DNA from: Caldilineales bacterium | Lineage (GTDB): Bacteria > Chloroflexota > Anaerolineae > J102 | Assembly (NCBI GenBank): GCA_024102915.1 | Contig: JAGFJG010000071.1 | Span: 1-41,489 of the forward strand | Reading direction: 5' to 3' | DNA: 41,489 nucleotides | Part shown: piece after piece, positions 19,011 to 28,878 of the stretch | How positions within the stretch are numbered: position 1 is the first letter of the stretch | Layout of the letters: each line of letters starts with the position of its first letter | Notes under the pieces: generated by a model | What the model was told of the DNA's origin: nothing | Databases searched by the model: none | The model's input: the letters and a program-made list of their open reading frames with translations, nothing else | Made by a program: the position numbers and the translations under genes

Positions 19011-20728
19011 TGGACGCCATCACCCTGACCGCAGTGCGGCGGGAACTGGAGGAGAAGCTTATGGGCGGGCGGGTGCAGGCTGTCACCCAGCCGCACGAGC
19101 AAGCCCTGGCGCTGGAGGTTTACAGCGGGCAGGCGCGTCACTGGCTGCTGCTTGACGCCGACCTGCAGTGGCCGCGCATCCATCTTCTGCCAGAAAAGGC
19201 GCGGCGCGGGGTCGAAGTCGATTCCCCTTTGCTGCTATTGGCTCGCAAATATTTGCAGGGAGCCCGGCTGGTACGCGCTCATCAGCCATCGTGGGAACGT
19301 ATACTTTATCTGCAATTTAATCACGCCGAAGCCGGGGCGAGCACGCTGGTCGGGGAGATCATGGGCCGGTGGAGTAATCTGGTTTTGTTGGATGCAAGCG
19401 GTGACATCCTCGACGCCTTGCGGCGCAGCGGGCCGGGCCAGAATCAGGTTCGGGTGATTCTGCCCGGCAAGGCCTATCATCAGCCGCCGCCGCAAACCGG
19501 CAAAGAACCCATCGACCTGATCAAATTGACTGATGTGGAGAGGATGCTGCGCCTGACGCCTGCCAAAGAGATGTTGTGGCGGGCTTTGCTGCGGCAGATT
19601 GGCGGGATCAGTCCGCTGGTCGCACGAGAACTGGCATATCGCGCCACCGGCGATGTGCAGGCTGACGCATCGCACCCCAACGCCCGGCCGGAAGCGCTCT
19701 TCGACGCCCTTGATTGGTTAAGGCGATTGCCGGTGGAGGGTGGCTGGTCGCCCACTATCGCTCTCGACCCCGAGGATGATCAGCCTGCGGCGTTTGCGCC
19801 CTATCAGCTTTCCCATCTCGGACCTATGCTGCAATATGTCAGTATCAGCGAGGCGGCGAACGTTTTCTATGAAGCGGCCGTCAACGCCGATAACTATGCA
19901 GGACGGCGTCAGGCCGTTCAAGAACTGTTGAATGGAGCGCGCAAAAAGGTGGAGGGTCGGCGACACAGCCTGGGTGAGCAATCAGTCAGCGAGGAAAAGG
20001 TCGAGGAATTGCGGGCTTTTGGCGAGTGGATCCTGGCTTATGCCTGGCGGGTGAAGGCTGGCGATACAAATCTGGAAGCCGATACGGGAGAAGATATTCT
20101 GCAAATCCCGCTTGATCCGGCCTTGACCGCCCCCGAAAACGCCCAGCAATATTTCGAACGATATCACAAGGCCAAGCGCGCCGCCGCTCGTGTGCCCGAC
20201 CTGTTGGCCGAAACCGACCGTGACCTGGCCTATCTCGACCAGTTGCAGAGTGATCTCAATCTGGCCGACAACGCCCCGCAAATCGAAGAGTTGCGCGAGG
20301 CGCTGCTGGCGACGGGGTTAGTGTCGGAAGCGAAAGGGAAACGACGACCGCTCGTGGCGCGCTCGCAGCCGCTACGCCTGCTTTCCGCCGATGGTTTCGA
20401 GGTCATCATCGGGCGTAACGCCCTGCAAAACGAGACCGTAACCTGGAAGCTGGCGAATCCCGAAGACCTGTGGCTGCACGTGCAAAGCATGTCGGGTTCG
20501 CATGTCGTCATCCGCACGGGCGGCCGGGAGGCGCCGCAGAGCACGATCGAGCAGGCGGCATCGTGGGCGGCGTATCATTCGCAGGCGCGGGGGGAAACGA
20601 AAGCCTCGGTGTTGGTCACGCAGCGACGGCATCTGCGCAAATTCAAGGGCGCTCGACCCGGCCAGGTGCGTGTCCTTCAACATCAAACGATCACGGTTGC
20701 CCCGAAACCGCCCAAACTTGACACCTGA
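19010..20728 (+). CDS. rqcH: NFACT protein, RqcH-like ribosome quality control factor
   Basis: The 572-residue protein has the NFACT order. The NFACT-N (FbpA) domain includes GEIMGRWSNLVLLD (about residues 110-123). Helical regions follow, with a coiled-coil stretch around residues 300-450, and then the NFACT-R domain at the C terminus with NPEDLWLHVQSMSGSHVVIR and AASWAAYHSQARGETKASVLVT. Bacterial RqcH binds split 50S subunits carrying stalled chains and adds C-terminal alanine tails for degradation. Its start codon overlaps the stop of the FAD oxidase (TAATG), so they are translationally coupled, though no functional link is known. The last codons lie in a heptad repeat. Older annotations call this family fibronectin-binding protein. 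Confidence 0.92.
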   Translation: MDAITLTAVRRELEEKLMGGRVQAVTQPHEQALALEVYSGQARHWLLLDADLQWPRIHLLPEKARRGVEVDSPLLLLARKYLQGARLVRAHQPSWERILYLQFNHAEAGASTLVGEIMGRWSNLVLLDASGDILDALRRSGPGQNQVRVILPGKAYHQPPPQTGKEPIDLIKLTDVERMLRLTPAKEMLWRALLRQIGGISPLVARELAYRATGDVQADASHPNARPEALFDALDWLRRLPVEGGWSPTIALDPEDDQPAAFAPYQLSHLGPMLQYVSISEAANVFYEAAVNADNYAGRRQAVQELLNGARKKVEGRRHSLGEQSVSEEKVEELRAFGEWILAYAWRVKAGDTNLEADTGEDILQIPLDPALTAPENAQQYFERYHKAKRAAARVPDLLAETDRDLAYLDQLQSDLNLADNAPQIEELREALLATGLVSEAKGKRRPLVARSQPLRLLSADGFEVIIGRNALQNETVTWKLANPEDLWLHVQSMSGSHVVIRTGGREAPQSTIEQAASWAAYHSQARGETKASVLVTQRRHLRKFKGARPGQVRVLQHQTITVAPKPPKLDT

Positions 20729-20784
20729 CACCGGATACCCGACACTCTTTTTCACATTTATCCTGCAACATTCAACGGCTAACG
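20717..20784. repeat. Heptad-phased spacer after NFACT gene
   Basis: Starting inside the last codons of the NFACT gene, the sequence reads GACACCT, GACACCG, GATACCC, GACACTC, then CATTTAT, CCTGCAA, CATTCAA, CGGCTAA up to the ATG of the methyltransferase. The seven-base phase is kept throughout the spacer. Confidence 0.5.
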
Positions 20785-21543
20785 ATGACCACACCCATGC
20801 ACCGCCAAATCGAAGAAGACGAGCACTGGTGGTTCGCCACCCGCACTCGCGCCATCTTTGCCCTGCTCGACAAATATGTGGGCGAGGGCAAGCAAGGGCG
20901 CAAGGTGCTGGATGTGGGCGCCGGGGCGGGGAATATGATGCATCATCTCGGCCAGTATGGGGATGTGGTGGGGTTGGAATACAATCCCAAGCCGATTCCG
21001 ATTGCACACGAACGCGGATTCGACGTGCGCCAGGGGTCGGCCACAGACATGCCCTTTGCCGATGCCAGTTTTGATCTGGTGGCGCTGCTGGACACCGTCG
21101 AACACATCGCAGACGAAAACGCCGTCTTCGGTGAAACCTTTCGGGTGACGAAGCCGGGCGGGAGCATGGTCGTGACCGTGCCCGCCCTGATGTGGCTGTG
21201 GAGCAACAACGATGTTATCAACCTGCACGAACGACGCTACACCGCTCCCGAAATGCAACGCAAACTGGAGGCCGCCGGCTGGCAGGTCCCCTATTGCGGT
21301 TACAACAATTTCCTGATCTTCCCGCTTGGGGCAGGGATGATTTTGTTGCGCAAACGGATGGACAAAGAGCCCGACATGGCCTCGCCGCACTTCGATGATG
21401 ACGCCTATCAGGTGGAGATGGAGCCTGCCTCGGCTGTTCTAAATTCCATCCTGGAAAGTGTGGGCAAGGTGGAAGTCGGCATGCTCAAGCGTATGCGGCT
21501 GCCCATCGGCACCAGCGTCATCGCCATAGCTCAGAAGCCTTAG
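20785..21543 (+). CDS. Class I SAM-dependent methyltransferase
   Basis: The 252-residue protein shows the SAM-binding motif I VLDVGAGAGN (residues 41-50), an acidic motif II in VVGLEYNPKPI, FDLVALLDTVEHIADE (motif IV region) and the PGGSMVVTVPALMWLWSNND segment typical of the Methyltransf_11/23 group. An N-terminal EEDEHWWFATRTR stretch is common in methyltransferases of lipid or polysaccharide pathways. The substrate is unknown. The next small gene starts ten bases after its stop, suggesting an operon. Confidence 0.9.
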   Translation: MTTPMHRQIEEDEHWWFATRTRAIFALLDKYVGEGKQGRKVLDVGAGAGNMMHHLGQYGDVVGLEYNPKPIPIAHERGFDVRQGSATDMPFADASFDLVALLDTVEHIADENAVFGETFRVTKPGGSMVVTVPALMWLWSNNDVINLHERRYTAPEMQRKLEAAGWQVPYCGYNNFLIFPLGAGMILLRKRMDKEPDMASPHFDDDAYQVEMEPASAVLNSILESVGKVEVGMLKRMRLPIGTSVIAIAQKP

Positions 21544-21553
21544 CACAATCCGT

Positions 21554-21814
21554 ATGCCCGCACCTGCGCCTCCTCCCGAACCGGATGCCAGTTTTTCCTG
21601 GGAACGCTGGCTGCTGGATGGCGTATCCGCCTTGCGGCGGACGCTGTTTCGCTATGATTTCGGGCTGCCCGAAGAATTCTGGGAGCACCTAGAAAACGCG
21701 GCGCGTGAGATGCTTGCTGCCGGTCGCATCCTATTGCGCACCATCGTCTCTCGCGGCAAGCCGCCCTCACCGCCGCCGGAAGAACGCGGTTCCATTGAGA
21801 TCGATTGGGAATGA
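21554..21814 (+). CDS. Small uncharacterised protein (86 residues)
   Basis: The product begins with a Pro/Ala-rich tail (MPAPAPPPEPDASFSW), followed by an amphipathic helical part (residues 17-66) with RWLLDGVSALRRTLFRYDFGLPEEFWEHLENAAREML, and ends in a Pro/Glu-rich acidic tail. There is no signal peptide or membrane segment and no family is recognised. It lies ten bases behind the methyltransferase gene, so it may be a helper protein of that enzyme; this is inference from position only. No ribosome site is obvious. Confidence 0.6.
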   Translation: MPAPAPPPEPDASFSWERWLLDGVSALRRTLFRYDFGLPEEFWEHLENAAREMLAAGRILLRTIVSRGKPPSPPPEERGSIEIDWE

Positions 21815-21836
21815 CGAATGGCTAAGGAATCGTCCG

Positions 21837-21905
21837 ATGGGGATACTGGGTATTCGGTATTGGGCGCTCAACCAGGCTAGACGAATATCCAATCCCCATT
21901 AGCGG
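21837..21905. repeat. Heptad-phased imperfect hairpin
   Basis: GGGGATACTGGGTATTC (left arm, from 21838) and GAATATCCAATCCCCAT (right arm, to 21899) are imperfect inverted copies around a GC-rich middle. Units GATACTG, GGTATTC, GGTATTG, GGCGCTC show seven-base phasing. It lies between two converging genes. Confidence 0.55.
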
Positions 21906-21915
21906 TTCTTTGAAG

Positions 21916-22218
21916 CTACTCCGCTGCGCATTGGCGGCAATGTTTGGGGTCTTCCAACTCGACATAGTGGCGAGCGCAGACAGCGTACACCTCCACCCGC
22001 TCCACAAGCCCCCAGCGTTTGCTAACAGACGCCTCCAGGGCGATCTCCTTGCAATCGGTGTTCAAGATAATGTCCGGAACCGGGCAACTATCGCACAAGG
22101 AGCGACGCCAGGGCCGCGAGTTGGGATTGCGCTTGATCAACCGGCATTCTTCGTGGTCGCGCCCGCGGAAATAATCGGCGTAATAATAGCGGCAATTGAC
22201 CGGCTCTGGGGCTGACAT
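21916..22218 (-). CDS. Cys-rich small protein coupled to lysA
   Basis: The product of 100 residues (MSAPEPVNCRYYYADYFRG) contains about nine cysteines, including SLCDSCPVP and HCRQC, and several His/Asp/Glu residues that could bind a metal, most simply zinc or an iron-sulfur cluster. The spacing CxxC occurs twice. No family is recognised. Its ATG overlaps the lysA stop codon (TGATG), so translation is coupled to lysA, and it is the last gene of this minus-strand unit. A role tied to lysine synthesis or cell-wall precursor control is possible but rests only on the coupling. Confidence 0.7.
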   Translation of the reverse strand: MSAPEPVNCRYYYADYFRGRDHEECRLIKRNPNSRPWRRSLCDSCPVPDIILNTDCKEIALEASVSKRWGLVERVEVYAVCARHYVELEDPKHCRQCAAE

Positions 22219-23552
22219 CAAATCTCGTTCGACAAAGGGATATCGCGCTGCATCAGGTCGGCGAGGGTCTGGCGGCGCTGGAAGGGGATGAGGGTGTCAT
22301 CGTGCAGCCAATAGGCCGCGGGCAGGTATGAGCCGTTGTAGTTGCTGGCCATGCTGAGATGATAGGCTCCCGACATGGGGATGGCGAGGATGTCGCCCGG
22401 TTGGACGGGAGGCAGTGCGATCTCGTCGATCAGGAAGTCGCCGCTTTCGCACAGGGGGCCGACGATGCGAGCCGGGCCGATGGTTTCACCAAGTGGATTA
22501 CCGGTCAGGGCGGCTGTGTAGCGAACGCCGTAAAGGGCCGGACGCAGATTATCGGCCATGCCGCCGTCCACGGCCACGATGCGCTTGCCATCCGCCAATT
22601 GGCGAACGCTGCCCACCGTGTAAAGAGCGATACCGGCGCGGGCGATCAGGCTGCGGCCCGGTTCCAGGATCAGGGTGGGGTGAGCGCTCTCATTGTAGCG
22701 GTTCCAGGCTGCGACGCAGTGATGGGCGGTACGTTCTACAGCTTCGGCCAGATCGATGGGCGGGTCATCGGGATGATAGGGCGCGCCCAGCCCGCCGCCG
22801 GGGCAGATGAACCGAATCGTCGCCAGCTCGCGGCGATGCAATTCACCGGCCAGTTCCATCAGCCGGGTGGCCGCCTCCAGCATGGGATCGAGGTCGAATA
22901 TCTGCGAACCGATGTGGGTGTGCAGCCCGGTCAGTCGCAGATTCGGATGATTGCGGATGGTCTGGGCGGCGGTCAGCGCTTCTTCCCGACTGAGACCGAA
23001 TTTGCTGCCACTGTGTCCGGTCTGGCGATAGGGGTGGGTGGGGGCGAGCAAGGCCGGGTTGAGTCGCAGCCACAGGTCGGGAATGGTTTCATCGTCGTCC
23101 GCCAGTTGTCGAATCTGGTCGAGTTCCCACAGATTATCGACCACGATGGCGCCAATCCTGGCCCGAACAGCCTCTCGCAGCAGACCAATCGACTTGTTGT
23201 TCCCGTGCAGATGAATATGCTCAGGCTGAACACCGCCGGCCAGGGCGATGCCCAATTCGCCCGCCGAGACCACATCGAGATCAAGGTTGTACCGGGCCAG
23301 AAGTTGGGCAAAAGGCAGAGGCAGCCAGGCTTTGGCCGCATAGGCGATGCGGCTTGAACCCGGCCATTGCGCCAATCCCTGGCGGTAGGCATCGACAGCG
23401 GCGCTGAATGTTTCCCCATCGTAAAGATAAAGCGGAGTCTGTAATTCGTGCGCCAGGTCTATGAGGTTGTATTCACCCAGCCAGAGTCGTCCATCCCGAA
23501 CGGCTGCCCGATTCGGCCACAGCCGCCAGGGGAATTCTGCGTGTTGCTGCAA
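22218..23552 (-). CDS. lysA: Diaminopimelate decarboxylase
   Basis: LysA removes CO2 from meso-diaminopimelate to give lysine, using pyridoxal phosphate. The 444-residue protein shows the PLP lysine K74 in RIAYAAKAWLPL, the Gly-rich phosphate site FICPGGGLGAPYHP, EPGRSLIARAGIALYTV, and the cross-subunit GPLCESGDFLIDE with the catalytic cysteine. The C-terminal AYHLSMASNYNGSYLPA is also typical. The assigned start is a TTG with no clear ribosome site, so the true start is uncertain by a few residues. It is followed by a coupled Cys-rich gene and preceded by an intrinsic terminator of the next upstream gene, so it must have its own promoter. Confidence 0.95.
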   Translation of the reverse strand: MQQHAEFPWRLWPNRAAVRDGRLWLGEYNLIDLAHELQTPLYLYDGETFSAAVDAYRQGLAQWPGSSRIAYAAKAWLPLPFAQLLARYNLDLDVVSAGELGIALAGGVQPEHIHLHGNNKSIGLLREAVRARIGAIVVDNLWELDQIRQLADDDETIPDLWLRLNPALLAPTHPYRQTGHSGSKFGLSREEALTAAQTIRNHPNLRLTGLHTHIGSQIFDLDPMLEAATRLMELAGELHRRELATIRFICPGGGLGAPYHPDDPPIDLAEAVERTAHHCVAAWNRYNESAHPTLILEPGRSLIARAGIALYTVGSVRQLADGKRIVAVDGGMADNLRPALYGVRYTAALTGNPLGETIGPARIVGPLCESGDFLIDEIALPPVQPGDILAIPMSGAYHLSMASNYNGSYLPAAYWLHDDTLIPFQRRQTLADLMQRDIPLSNEI

Positions 23553-23564
23553 GGTGGTTGGTTG

Positions 23565-23593
23565 AAAAAGAAAACCGCCGCCATTGGCGACGG
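23565..23593 (-). terminator. Intrinsic terminator of the 47-residue membrane protein gene
   Basis: On the minus strand the eight-base stem CCGTCGCC / GGCGGCGG (23586-23593 with 23575-23582, one G-T pair) has a three-base loop and is followed by TTTTCTTTTT (23574 down to 23565). This is a strong Rho-independent terminator located between the small membrane-protein gene and lysA. Confidence 0.85.
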
Positions 23594-23621
23594 CCGGGCT
23601 ACGATGAAACGCGAGCGGCTG

Positions 23622-23765
23622 CTAGAAACGGCCGCCTGAGAATGCTGCGGCGAAAAGCGAGAACACCATCGAAAGTACGATCAGTGCGCCCAGGACATAC
23701 CACACAGTGGTCTTCCAGTCTCGCGGTTTTTTATTGCTGCGTTTGCTGCTCGATTGCTTTGCCAT
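23622..23765 (-). CDS. 47-residue single-pass membrane protein
   Basis: The small gene encodes MAKQSSSKRSNKKPRDWK, a strongly basic N-terminal tail of about 18 residues, then one hydrophobic helix (about residues 21-42, VWYVLGALIVLSMVFSLFAA) and a short tail ending GGRF. A perfect GGAGG stands about nine bases before the ATG, and a strong terminator lies 30 bases after the stop, so it is a genuine single-gene unit. The Lys/Arg-rich tail before a single helix recalls Sec61-beta/SecG-like or other small membrane-complex subunits, but similarity is only in architecture. The function is unknown. Confidence 0.8.
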   Translation of the reverse strand: MAKQSSSKRSNKKPRDWKTTVWYVLGALIVLSMVFSLFAAAFSGGRF

Positions 23766-23882
23766 GGCTTTGGCCTCCGAAGTTGAACTGAAATTTATTT
23801 TATCACAACGGGTGAAAGACGTTTAATCCGAAACTGGAAGCTTTTCCGGATGTAAGCGTAGTGCGACGCACCTGACGGCTTT

Positions 23883-25205
23883 TCAGGACAGGCGTTTCTC
23901 CAGGGCTTTCTTGACGACATCGACATCGGCCGGCAGATAAATCGGCGGGTTGGCATGGTGCGCTTCGACCTCCTCCAGTTCGTCGTCGTGATAGCCGACC
24001 TTGAAGGATGTGAATTTGAGTCCGTGCGCGGTCGAGATCACCACCACCTTCTCGTGTGATTTGACCACGCCGCGAGCCACCAGTTTCAACAGCGCGGCCA
24101 GGGCGACGCCGGTGTGCGGGCAGGTATAGAGGCCGGTGAGGTCGGCGCGAGCGGCGGCATCGGCCAGTTCGTGCTCGGTCGCTTCCTCGACAATGCCGTC
24201 GAATTGCTGGACGGCCTTGACCGCTTTCTCGTAGCTGACCGGATCGCCGATCTGGATGGCCGAGGCCAGGGTTTTGTGGGCGGAACGAGCGACCTTGTGC
24301 GTGAATTCCTGTTGGTACGATTGGTAAAAGGGATTGGCATGCGCTGCCTGCGCGGCCACCAGGCGCGGCAACCGGTCGATGATGCCCAGTTCCTTGAGCA
24401 GCAACAGCCCTTTCGCCAGGGCGCTGATGTTGCCCAGATTGCCGACCGGGATCACGAACCAGTCGGGGACCTCCCAATCAAATTGCTGGATGATCTCGAT
24501 CCCCACCGTCTTCTGACCCTCGATGCGTAGCGAGTTCATGGAGTTTGCCAGATAAATACTGTTGTCTTTGGTCACTTCTTTGACCACGCGCATGCAGCCA
24601 TCGAAATCGGTGTCGAGCGCCAGCACGGTGGCGCCGTTGGCGATGGGCTGGATCAGTTGGGCGCTGCTGACCTTGCCCTGAGGCAGAAAAACGATCGTGG
24701 GGATGCCTGCAGCCGCGCCATAGGATGCCAGCGCAGCCGACGTGTCGCCGGTGGAAGCGCAGGCCACAGCCTTGACGGTGGATCCCTGCGCCATCATCTG
24801 CTTGACCACGCTGACCAGCACCGTCATGCCCAGGTCTTTGAACGAGCCGGTATGACTGTTGCCCGATTGTTTCACCCACAGATCGGGCACGCCGATCTGC
24901 TCGCCCAGCCGGGACGCCCAAAACAGGTTGGTGTTGCCCTCGAAGGTGCTGACGACGTTTTCGTCGACCAGGTCGGGTATAACCCATTCCTTGTAGCGCC
25001 AGACCCCAGAACCATACGGAAAATGCGTCGTCCCGGATCGCTCACCGAACAGGCGCATCCAGGCTGCGGCGGAGCGGTTTCGCAGCGCCTCGACATCGTG
25101 GGCGACTTCGAGCAACCCGCCGCAAGTGGGGCAGGTATAAATGACTTCGTACAGAGGCCATTGGCCAGGGCAGCCGCGAAAGCAGCGGAAATAGGCTTGG
25201 TACAT
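23883..25205 (-). CDS. thrC: Threonine synthase with N-terminal zinc ribbon
   Basis: The enzyme makes threonine from O-phosphohomoserine with PLP. The 440-residue form starts [14 protein letters not shown]; a zinc ribbon is formed by C8, C12, C25 and C28 (CPTCGG). The PLP lysine is K123 in [10 protein letters not shown], and the phosphate-binding loop is seen in [36 protein letters not shown] and [14 protein letters not shown] are typical of ThrC. The frame stays open to 25298, but the earlier region covers the promoter of the divergent PIN gene, so ATG 25205 is preferred; it has no clear ribosome site. A second, shorter homologue lies at 32234, so one of the two may act on another substrate. 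Confidence 0.92.
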   Translation of the reverse strand: MYQAYFRCFRGCPGQWPLYEVIYTCPTCGGLLEVAHDVEALRNRSAAAWMRLFGERSGTTHFPYGSGVWRYKEWVIPDLVDENVVSTFEGNTNLFWASRLGEQIGVPDLWVKQSGNSHTGSFKDLGMTVLVSVVKQMMAQGSTVKAVACASTGDTSAALASYGAAAGIPTIVFLPQGKVSSAQLIQPIANGATVLALDTDFDGCMRVVKEVTKDNSIYLANSMNSLRIEGQKTVGIEIIQQFDWEVPDWFVIPVGNLGNISALAKGLLLLKELGIIDRLPRLVAAQAAHANPFYQSYQQEFTHKVARSAHKTLASAIQIGDPVSYEKAVKAVQQFDGIVEEATEHELADAAARADLTGLYTCPHTGVALAALLKLVARGVVKSHEKVVVISTAHGLKFTSFKVGYHDDELEEVEAHHANPPIYLPADVDVVKKALEKRLS

Positions 25206-25253
25206 GGGGTTCGTGGGCGTGATGCGTGAATTGTTCGAATCAAGTAGGGCTGG

Positions 25254-25287
25254 TTGACGAAATGATTGGTATTGTATATCATACCAA
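25254..25287 (+). promoter_or_regulatory. Promoter with overlapping palindromic operator, leaderless start
   Basis: TTGACG (25254-25259) and TATCAT (25277-25282) are exactly 17 bases apart. The -10 box ends six bases before the ATG at 25289, so the transcript should begin at or next to the start codon. A palindrome with perfect seven-base arms, TTGGTAT (25266-25272) and ATACCAA (25281-25287), covers the -10 box and is placed as expected for an autorepressor operator. Confidence 0.7.
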
Positions 25288-25288
25288 C

Positions 25289-25717
25289 ATGGCCGCAATT
25301 CAGATTGTCATCGATACAAATGTTTTCGTGTCCGCCCTGCTTTCACAGCGAGGGGCGGCGTATCGTTTACTGATGCTGGTTGACCAGGGACAGTTCGAGA
25401 TCAATCTTTCGGTACCGCTCGTTGCTGAATATGAAGCTGTAGCAAAACGCTCGCTCGCACAGACAGCGTTATCAGAGCAAGACCTCGATGACATCCTGGA
25501 TTATATCTGCTCGGTGGCAAACCTGCGAAAGGTTTTCTTCCTATGGCGACCCCTGTTACGTGATGCAAGTGACGATATGGTGCTCGAACTGGCCGTCGCC
25601 TCCGAAAGCAAAATCATCGTCACCTTCAACGAAAAAGATTTTGCCGGATGCGAGCAATTCGGCATCGAGGCGATCAACCCAAGGTCATTCCTCCAGCGAA
25701 TAGGTGTGCTCCCATGA
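25289..25717 (+). CDS. PIN-domain toxin
   Basis: This 142-residue protein begins [28 protein letters not shown], a PIN-domain start with the first metal-binding aspartate in IDTN. Later acidic positions are visible in [25 protein letters not shown] and [11 protein letters not shown] toxins of this group (COG1569) are RNases. Its stop codon overlaps the ATG of the downstream antitoxin gene (ATGA), so the two are coupled, in the order toxin then antitoxin, opposite to the pair at the left edge of the window. No ribosome site is present; the promoter position predicts a leaderless mRNA. Confidence 0.88.
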   Translation: MAAIQIVIDTNVFVSALLSQRGAAYRLLMLVDQGQFEINLSVPLVAEYEAVAKRSLAQTALSEQDLDDILDYICSVANLRKVFFLWRPLLRDASDDMVLELAVASESKIIVTFNEKDFAGCEQFGIEAINPRSFLQRIGVLP

Positions 25718-25953
25718 CAACCATTAGTTTGCGAATCCCCGAATCGCTCCACAAGACCGCAAAAGAGATTGTAAAGCAAGAAGGGATTTCTCTAAATCAG
25801 TTCATCACTCTGGCATTAGCCGAGAAGGTCTCGGCGCTGGCAACTGCGGAATATCTGGAGCAGCGAGCCGCGCGCGGGGATCGTGAGAAATTCCTGGCAG
25901 CCATGGCGAAGGTGGCCGATGTGGAGCCGCAGCGGGAAGAGGATCGGTTGTAA
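25714..25953 (+). CDS. Antitoxin with ribbon-helix-helix, HicB-like C-terminal type
   Basis: The 79-residue product starts [20 protein letters not shown], a ribbon-helix-helix DNA-binding unit: the beta strand TISLRIP, then two helices with SLNQFITLALAEKV. The rest (about residues 43-79) is a charged helical tail likely to bind and block the PIN toxin. The ATG overlaps the toxin stop by ATGA. It probably represses the operon through the palindrome over the promoter, as is usual for such antitoxins; this is inference. It converges on argH with only five bases between. Confidence 0.85.
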   Translation: MTTISLRIPESLHKTAKEIVKQEGISLNQFITLALAEKVSALATAEYLEQRAARGDREKFLAAMAKVADVEPQREEDRL

Positions 25954-25958
25954 ATCCA

Positions 25959-27334
<1,376 letters not shown>

Positions 27335-27338
<4 letters not shown>

Positions 27339-27763
27339 GAAATTTCTCCTATTCTCGGAACCGCAGATTTCGCAAATGACGCAGATTTTTGTCTCGAATT
27401 GGCGAATCTTCTATATTCGAGTGACTGGGCGCCGAAGTTCACCAATAGTGCGACACTGTATCCAGTCGCCAGAAGATAATTGATGACCTGAGCTTCTTCG
27501 ATGCTGGTAATCGCCTTGATTGCCTTTAATTCCACCACCACTGATTCATAGCAGATGAAATCAGCCCGATACGCGGTATTCAGCTTCCGACCCTTGTATT
27601 GAATCGGTATTTCAACCTCGCGTTCACAGGGAATATGACGCGAAACGAGTTCAATGTGCAGAGCCTCCTGATAAACAGCTTCTAGGAATCCGCTGCCAAG
27701 CTGGTTGTGCACTTCCATCGCAGCGCCGATAATCGCATAGGTTTGCGGATCATTCGTCTTCAT
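27335..27763 (-). CDS. GxxExxY protein, PD-(D/E)xK nuclease-like
   Basis: The 142-residue protein is a member of the GxxExxY family (a PD-(D/E)xK superfamily relative). The name motif is present as G25-F-L-E28-A-V-Y31. The nuclease-type residues also look intact: E28, D68 in YRADFI, and E78-x-K80 in [25 protein letters not shown] and LEYRRF close the conserved part near residue 120. The last 22 residues ([10 protein letters not shown] onward) are encoded by the left inverted repeat and run up to and over the argH start, so they are probably read-through. No cellular role is established. The gene is bracketed by inverted 9-base-periodic repeats, and its base composition is more AT-rich than the neighbours, suggesting a mobile origin. 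Confidence 0.9.
27359..27387. repeat. Left inverted repeat of the GxxExxY element
   Basis: The sequence splits into nine-base units CCGCAGATT, TCGCAAATG, ACGCAGATT (27361-27387), preceded by AA. It is an inverted relative of the repeat at 27773-27791, which lacks the middle unit. It lies between the GxxExxY conserved region and the argH ribosome site. Confidence 0.8.
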
Positions 27764-27772
27764 CTGTCTTCC

Positions 27773-27791
27773 ATCTGCGTAATCTGCGGTT
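27773..27791. repeat. Right inverted repeat of the GxxExxY element
   Basis: Read on the minus strand this is AACCGCAGATTACGCAGAT, identical to the left repeat apart from its extra nine-base unit. Its outer end touches the stop codon of the aldo/keto reductase gene. Confidence 0.8.
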
Positions 27792-28747
27792 TATCCCTGG
27801 CTTGCTTCGTTGAGAAACGTTATCTCTTCGTCGGTGAGCGCAACATCAGTTGCAGCTAGGCTGTCGTTGAGTTGGGCGACGGAATTGGCGCCGATGATGG
27901 GGGATGTGATCACCGGTTGGGCCAGTTGCCAGGCCAGGGCAATAGCCGTCGGCGTGACGCCATGCGTCGCGGCCACCTGCTCGACTGCCGCCAACACGCC
28001 CCAGCCGTAGTCGGTGAAATACTGCTTGACCCCGCCCAATCGGGCTGAATCCGGATGCACGCCGTCGGGGCGATATTTGCCGGTGAGGAAACCGGCCGCC
28101 AGCGGGCTGTAAGGGATCACGCCGATGCCCTCGGATTCGCACAGCGGCTTGAGTTCGGCCTCGAATTCCGGGCGATGTACCAGGCTGTAATGCGGTTGCA
28201 CGCTGTCGTAGCGCGCCAACCCCAATTTGTCGCTGACCCACAACGCCTTCGTCAGCCGCCAGGCCGGATAATTCGAACAGCCGAGATACCGCACTTTCCC
28301 GGCGTGGACAAGATCGTCCAGCGCCCGCATGGTCTCGTCGATAGGCGTCTCTTCGTCATACCAATGCGTTTGATACAGGTCGATGTAATCGGTGTCGAGA
28401 CGACGCAGGCTGTCCTCGACCGCGCGCATGATGTGCAGGCGGCTCAACCCCTCGCCATTCGGCCCCTCCCACATCCGCCCCCGCACCTTGGTCGCCAGCA
28501 CGATATCCTGGCGATTGCCCCGCGCCTTCATCCAGCGGCCAATGATCTGCTCGGACACGCCGCCGGGATTGCCCTCCGCCCAGCGCGAATAGACATCGGC
28601 CGTGTCGAGGAAATTGCCCCCTGTCTCGACAAAGGCGTCCATCACCTCGAACGAGGCGGCTTCATCCGCCGTCCACCCCCATTGCATCGTGCCCAGGCAG
28701 AGTTTGGAGACCTTGAGACCGGTGCGACCCAGATTGCGATAATTCAT
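27791..28747 (-). CDS. Aldo/keto reductase
   Basis: The 318-residue protein begins [20 protein letters not shown], typical of the aldo/keto reductase family, which reduces carbonyls with NADPH on a TIM barrel. The active-site tetrad can be traced in DTADVYSRW (Asp and Tyr), the lysine in ATKVRG, and the histidine in [15 protein letters not shown]. The C-terminal cofactor segment is [20 protein letters not shown]. An AGGAG stands about six bases before the ATG at 28747, which rules against a longer open form. It is divergent from holB. The substrate is not predictable. Confidence 0.93.
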   Translation of the reverse strand: MNYRNLGRTGLKVSKLCLGTMQWGWTADEAASFEVMDAFVETGGNFLDTADVYSRWAEGNPGGVSEQIIGRWMKARGNRQDIVLATKVRGRMWEGPNGEGLSRLHIMRAVEDSLRRLDTDYIDLYQTHWYDEETPIDETMRALDDLVHAGKVRYLGCSNYPAWRLTKALWVSDKLGLARYDSVQPHYSLVHRPEFEAELKPLCESEGIGVIPYSPLAAGFLTGKYRPDGVHPDSARLGGVKQYFTDYGWGVLAAVEQVAATHGVTPTAIALAWQLAQPVITSPIIGANSVAQLNDSLAATDVALTDEEITFLNEASQG

Positions 28748-28846
28748 GTCAACTCCTATTTTTATAATTCGCTTTGAATATGGCCGGAAATTTGTCAGGA
28801 TTTTACCATAGCAGCGTTCCAGAATCGGAGTTGTTGCTGGTTCATA

Positions 28847-28855
28847 TGGTAAAAT
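28847..28855 (+). promoter_or_regulatory. Extended -10 promoter of holB
   Basis: TATGG followed by TAAAAT (28850-28855) forms an extended -10 box (TGn plus -10). Transcription would begin near 28862, about 17 bases before the holB ATG at 28879. There is no clear -35 box. Confidence 0.4.
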
Positions 28856-28878
28856 GCCCGCAACCAATCCCCACCGCC

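Noticed and set aside
25226..25245. GTTCGAATC, a tRNA T-loop-like sequence upstream of the PIN gene
   Set aside because: No acceptor, D or anticodon stems could be laid around it, and the stretch lies in the thrC/PIN promoter region.
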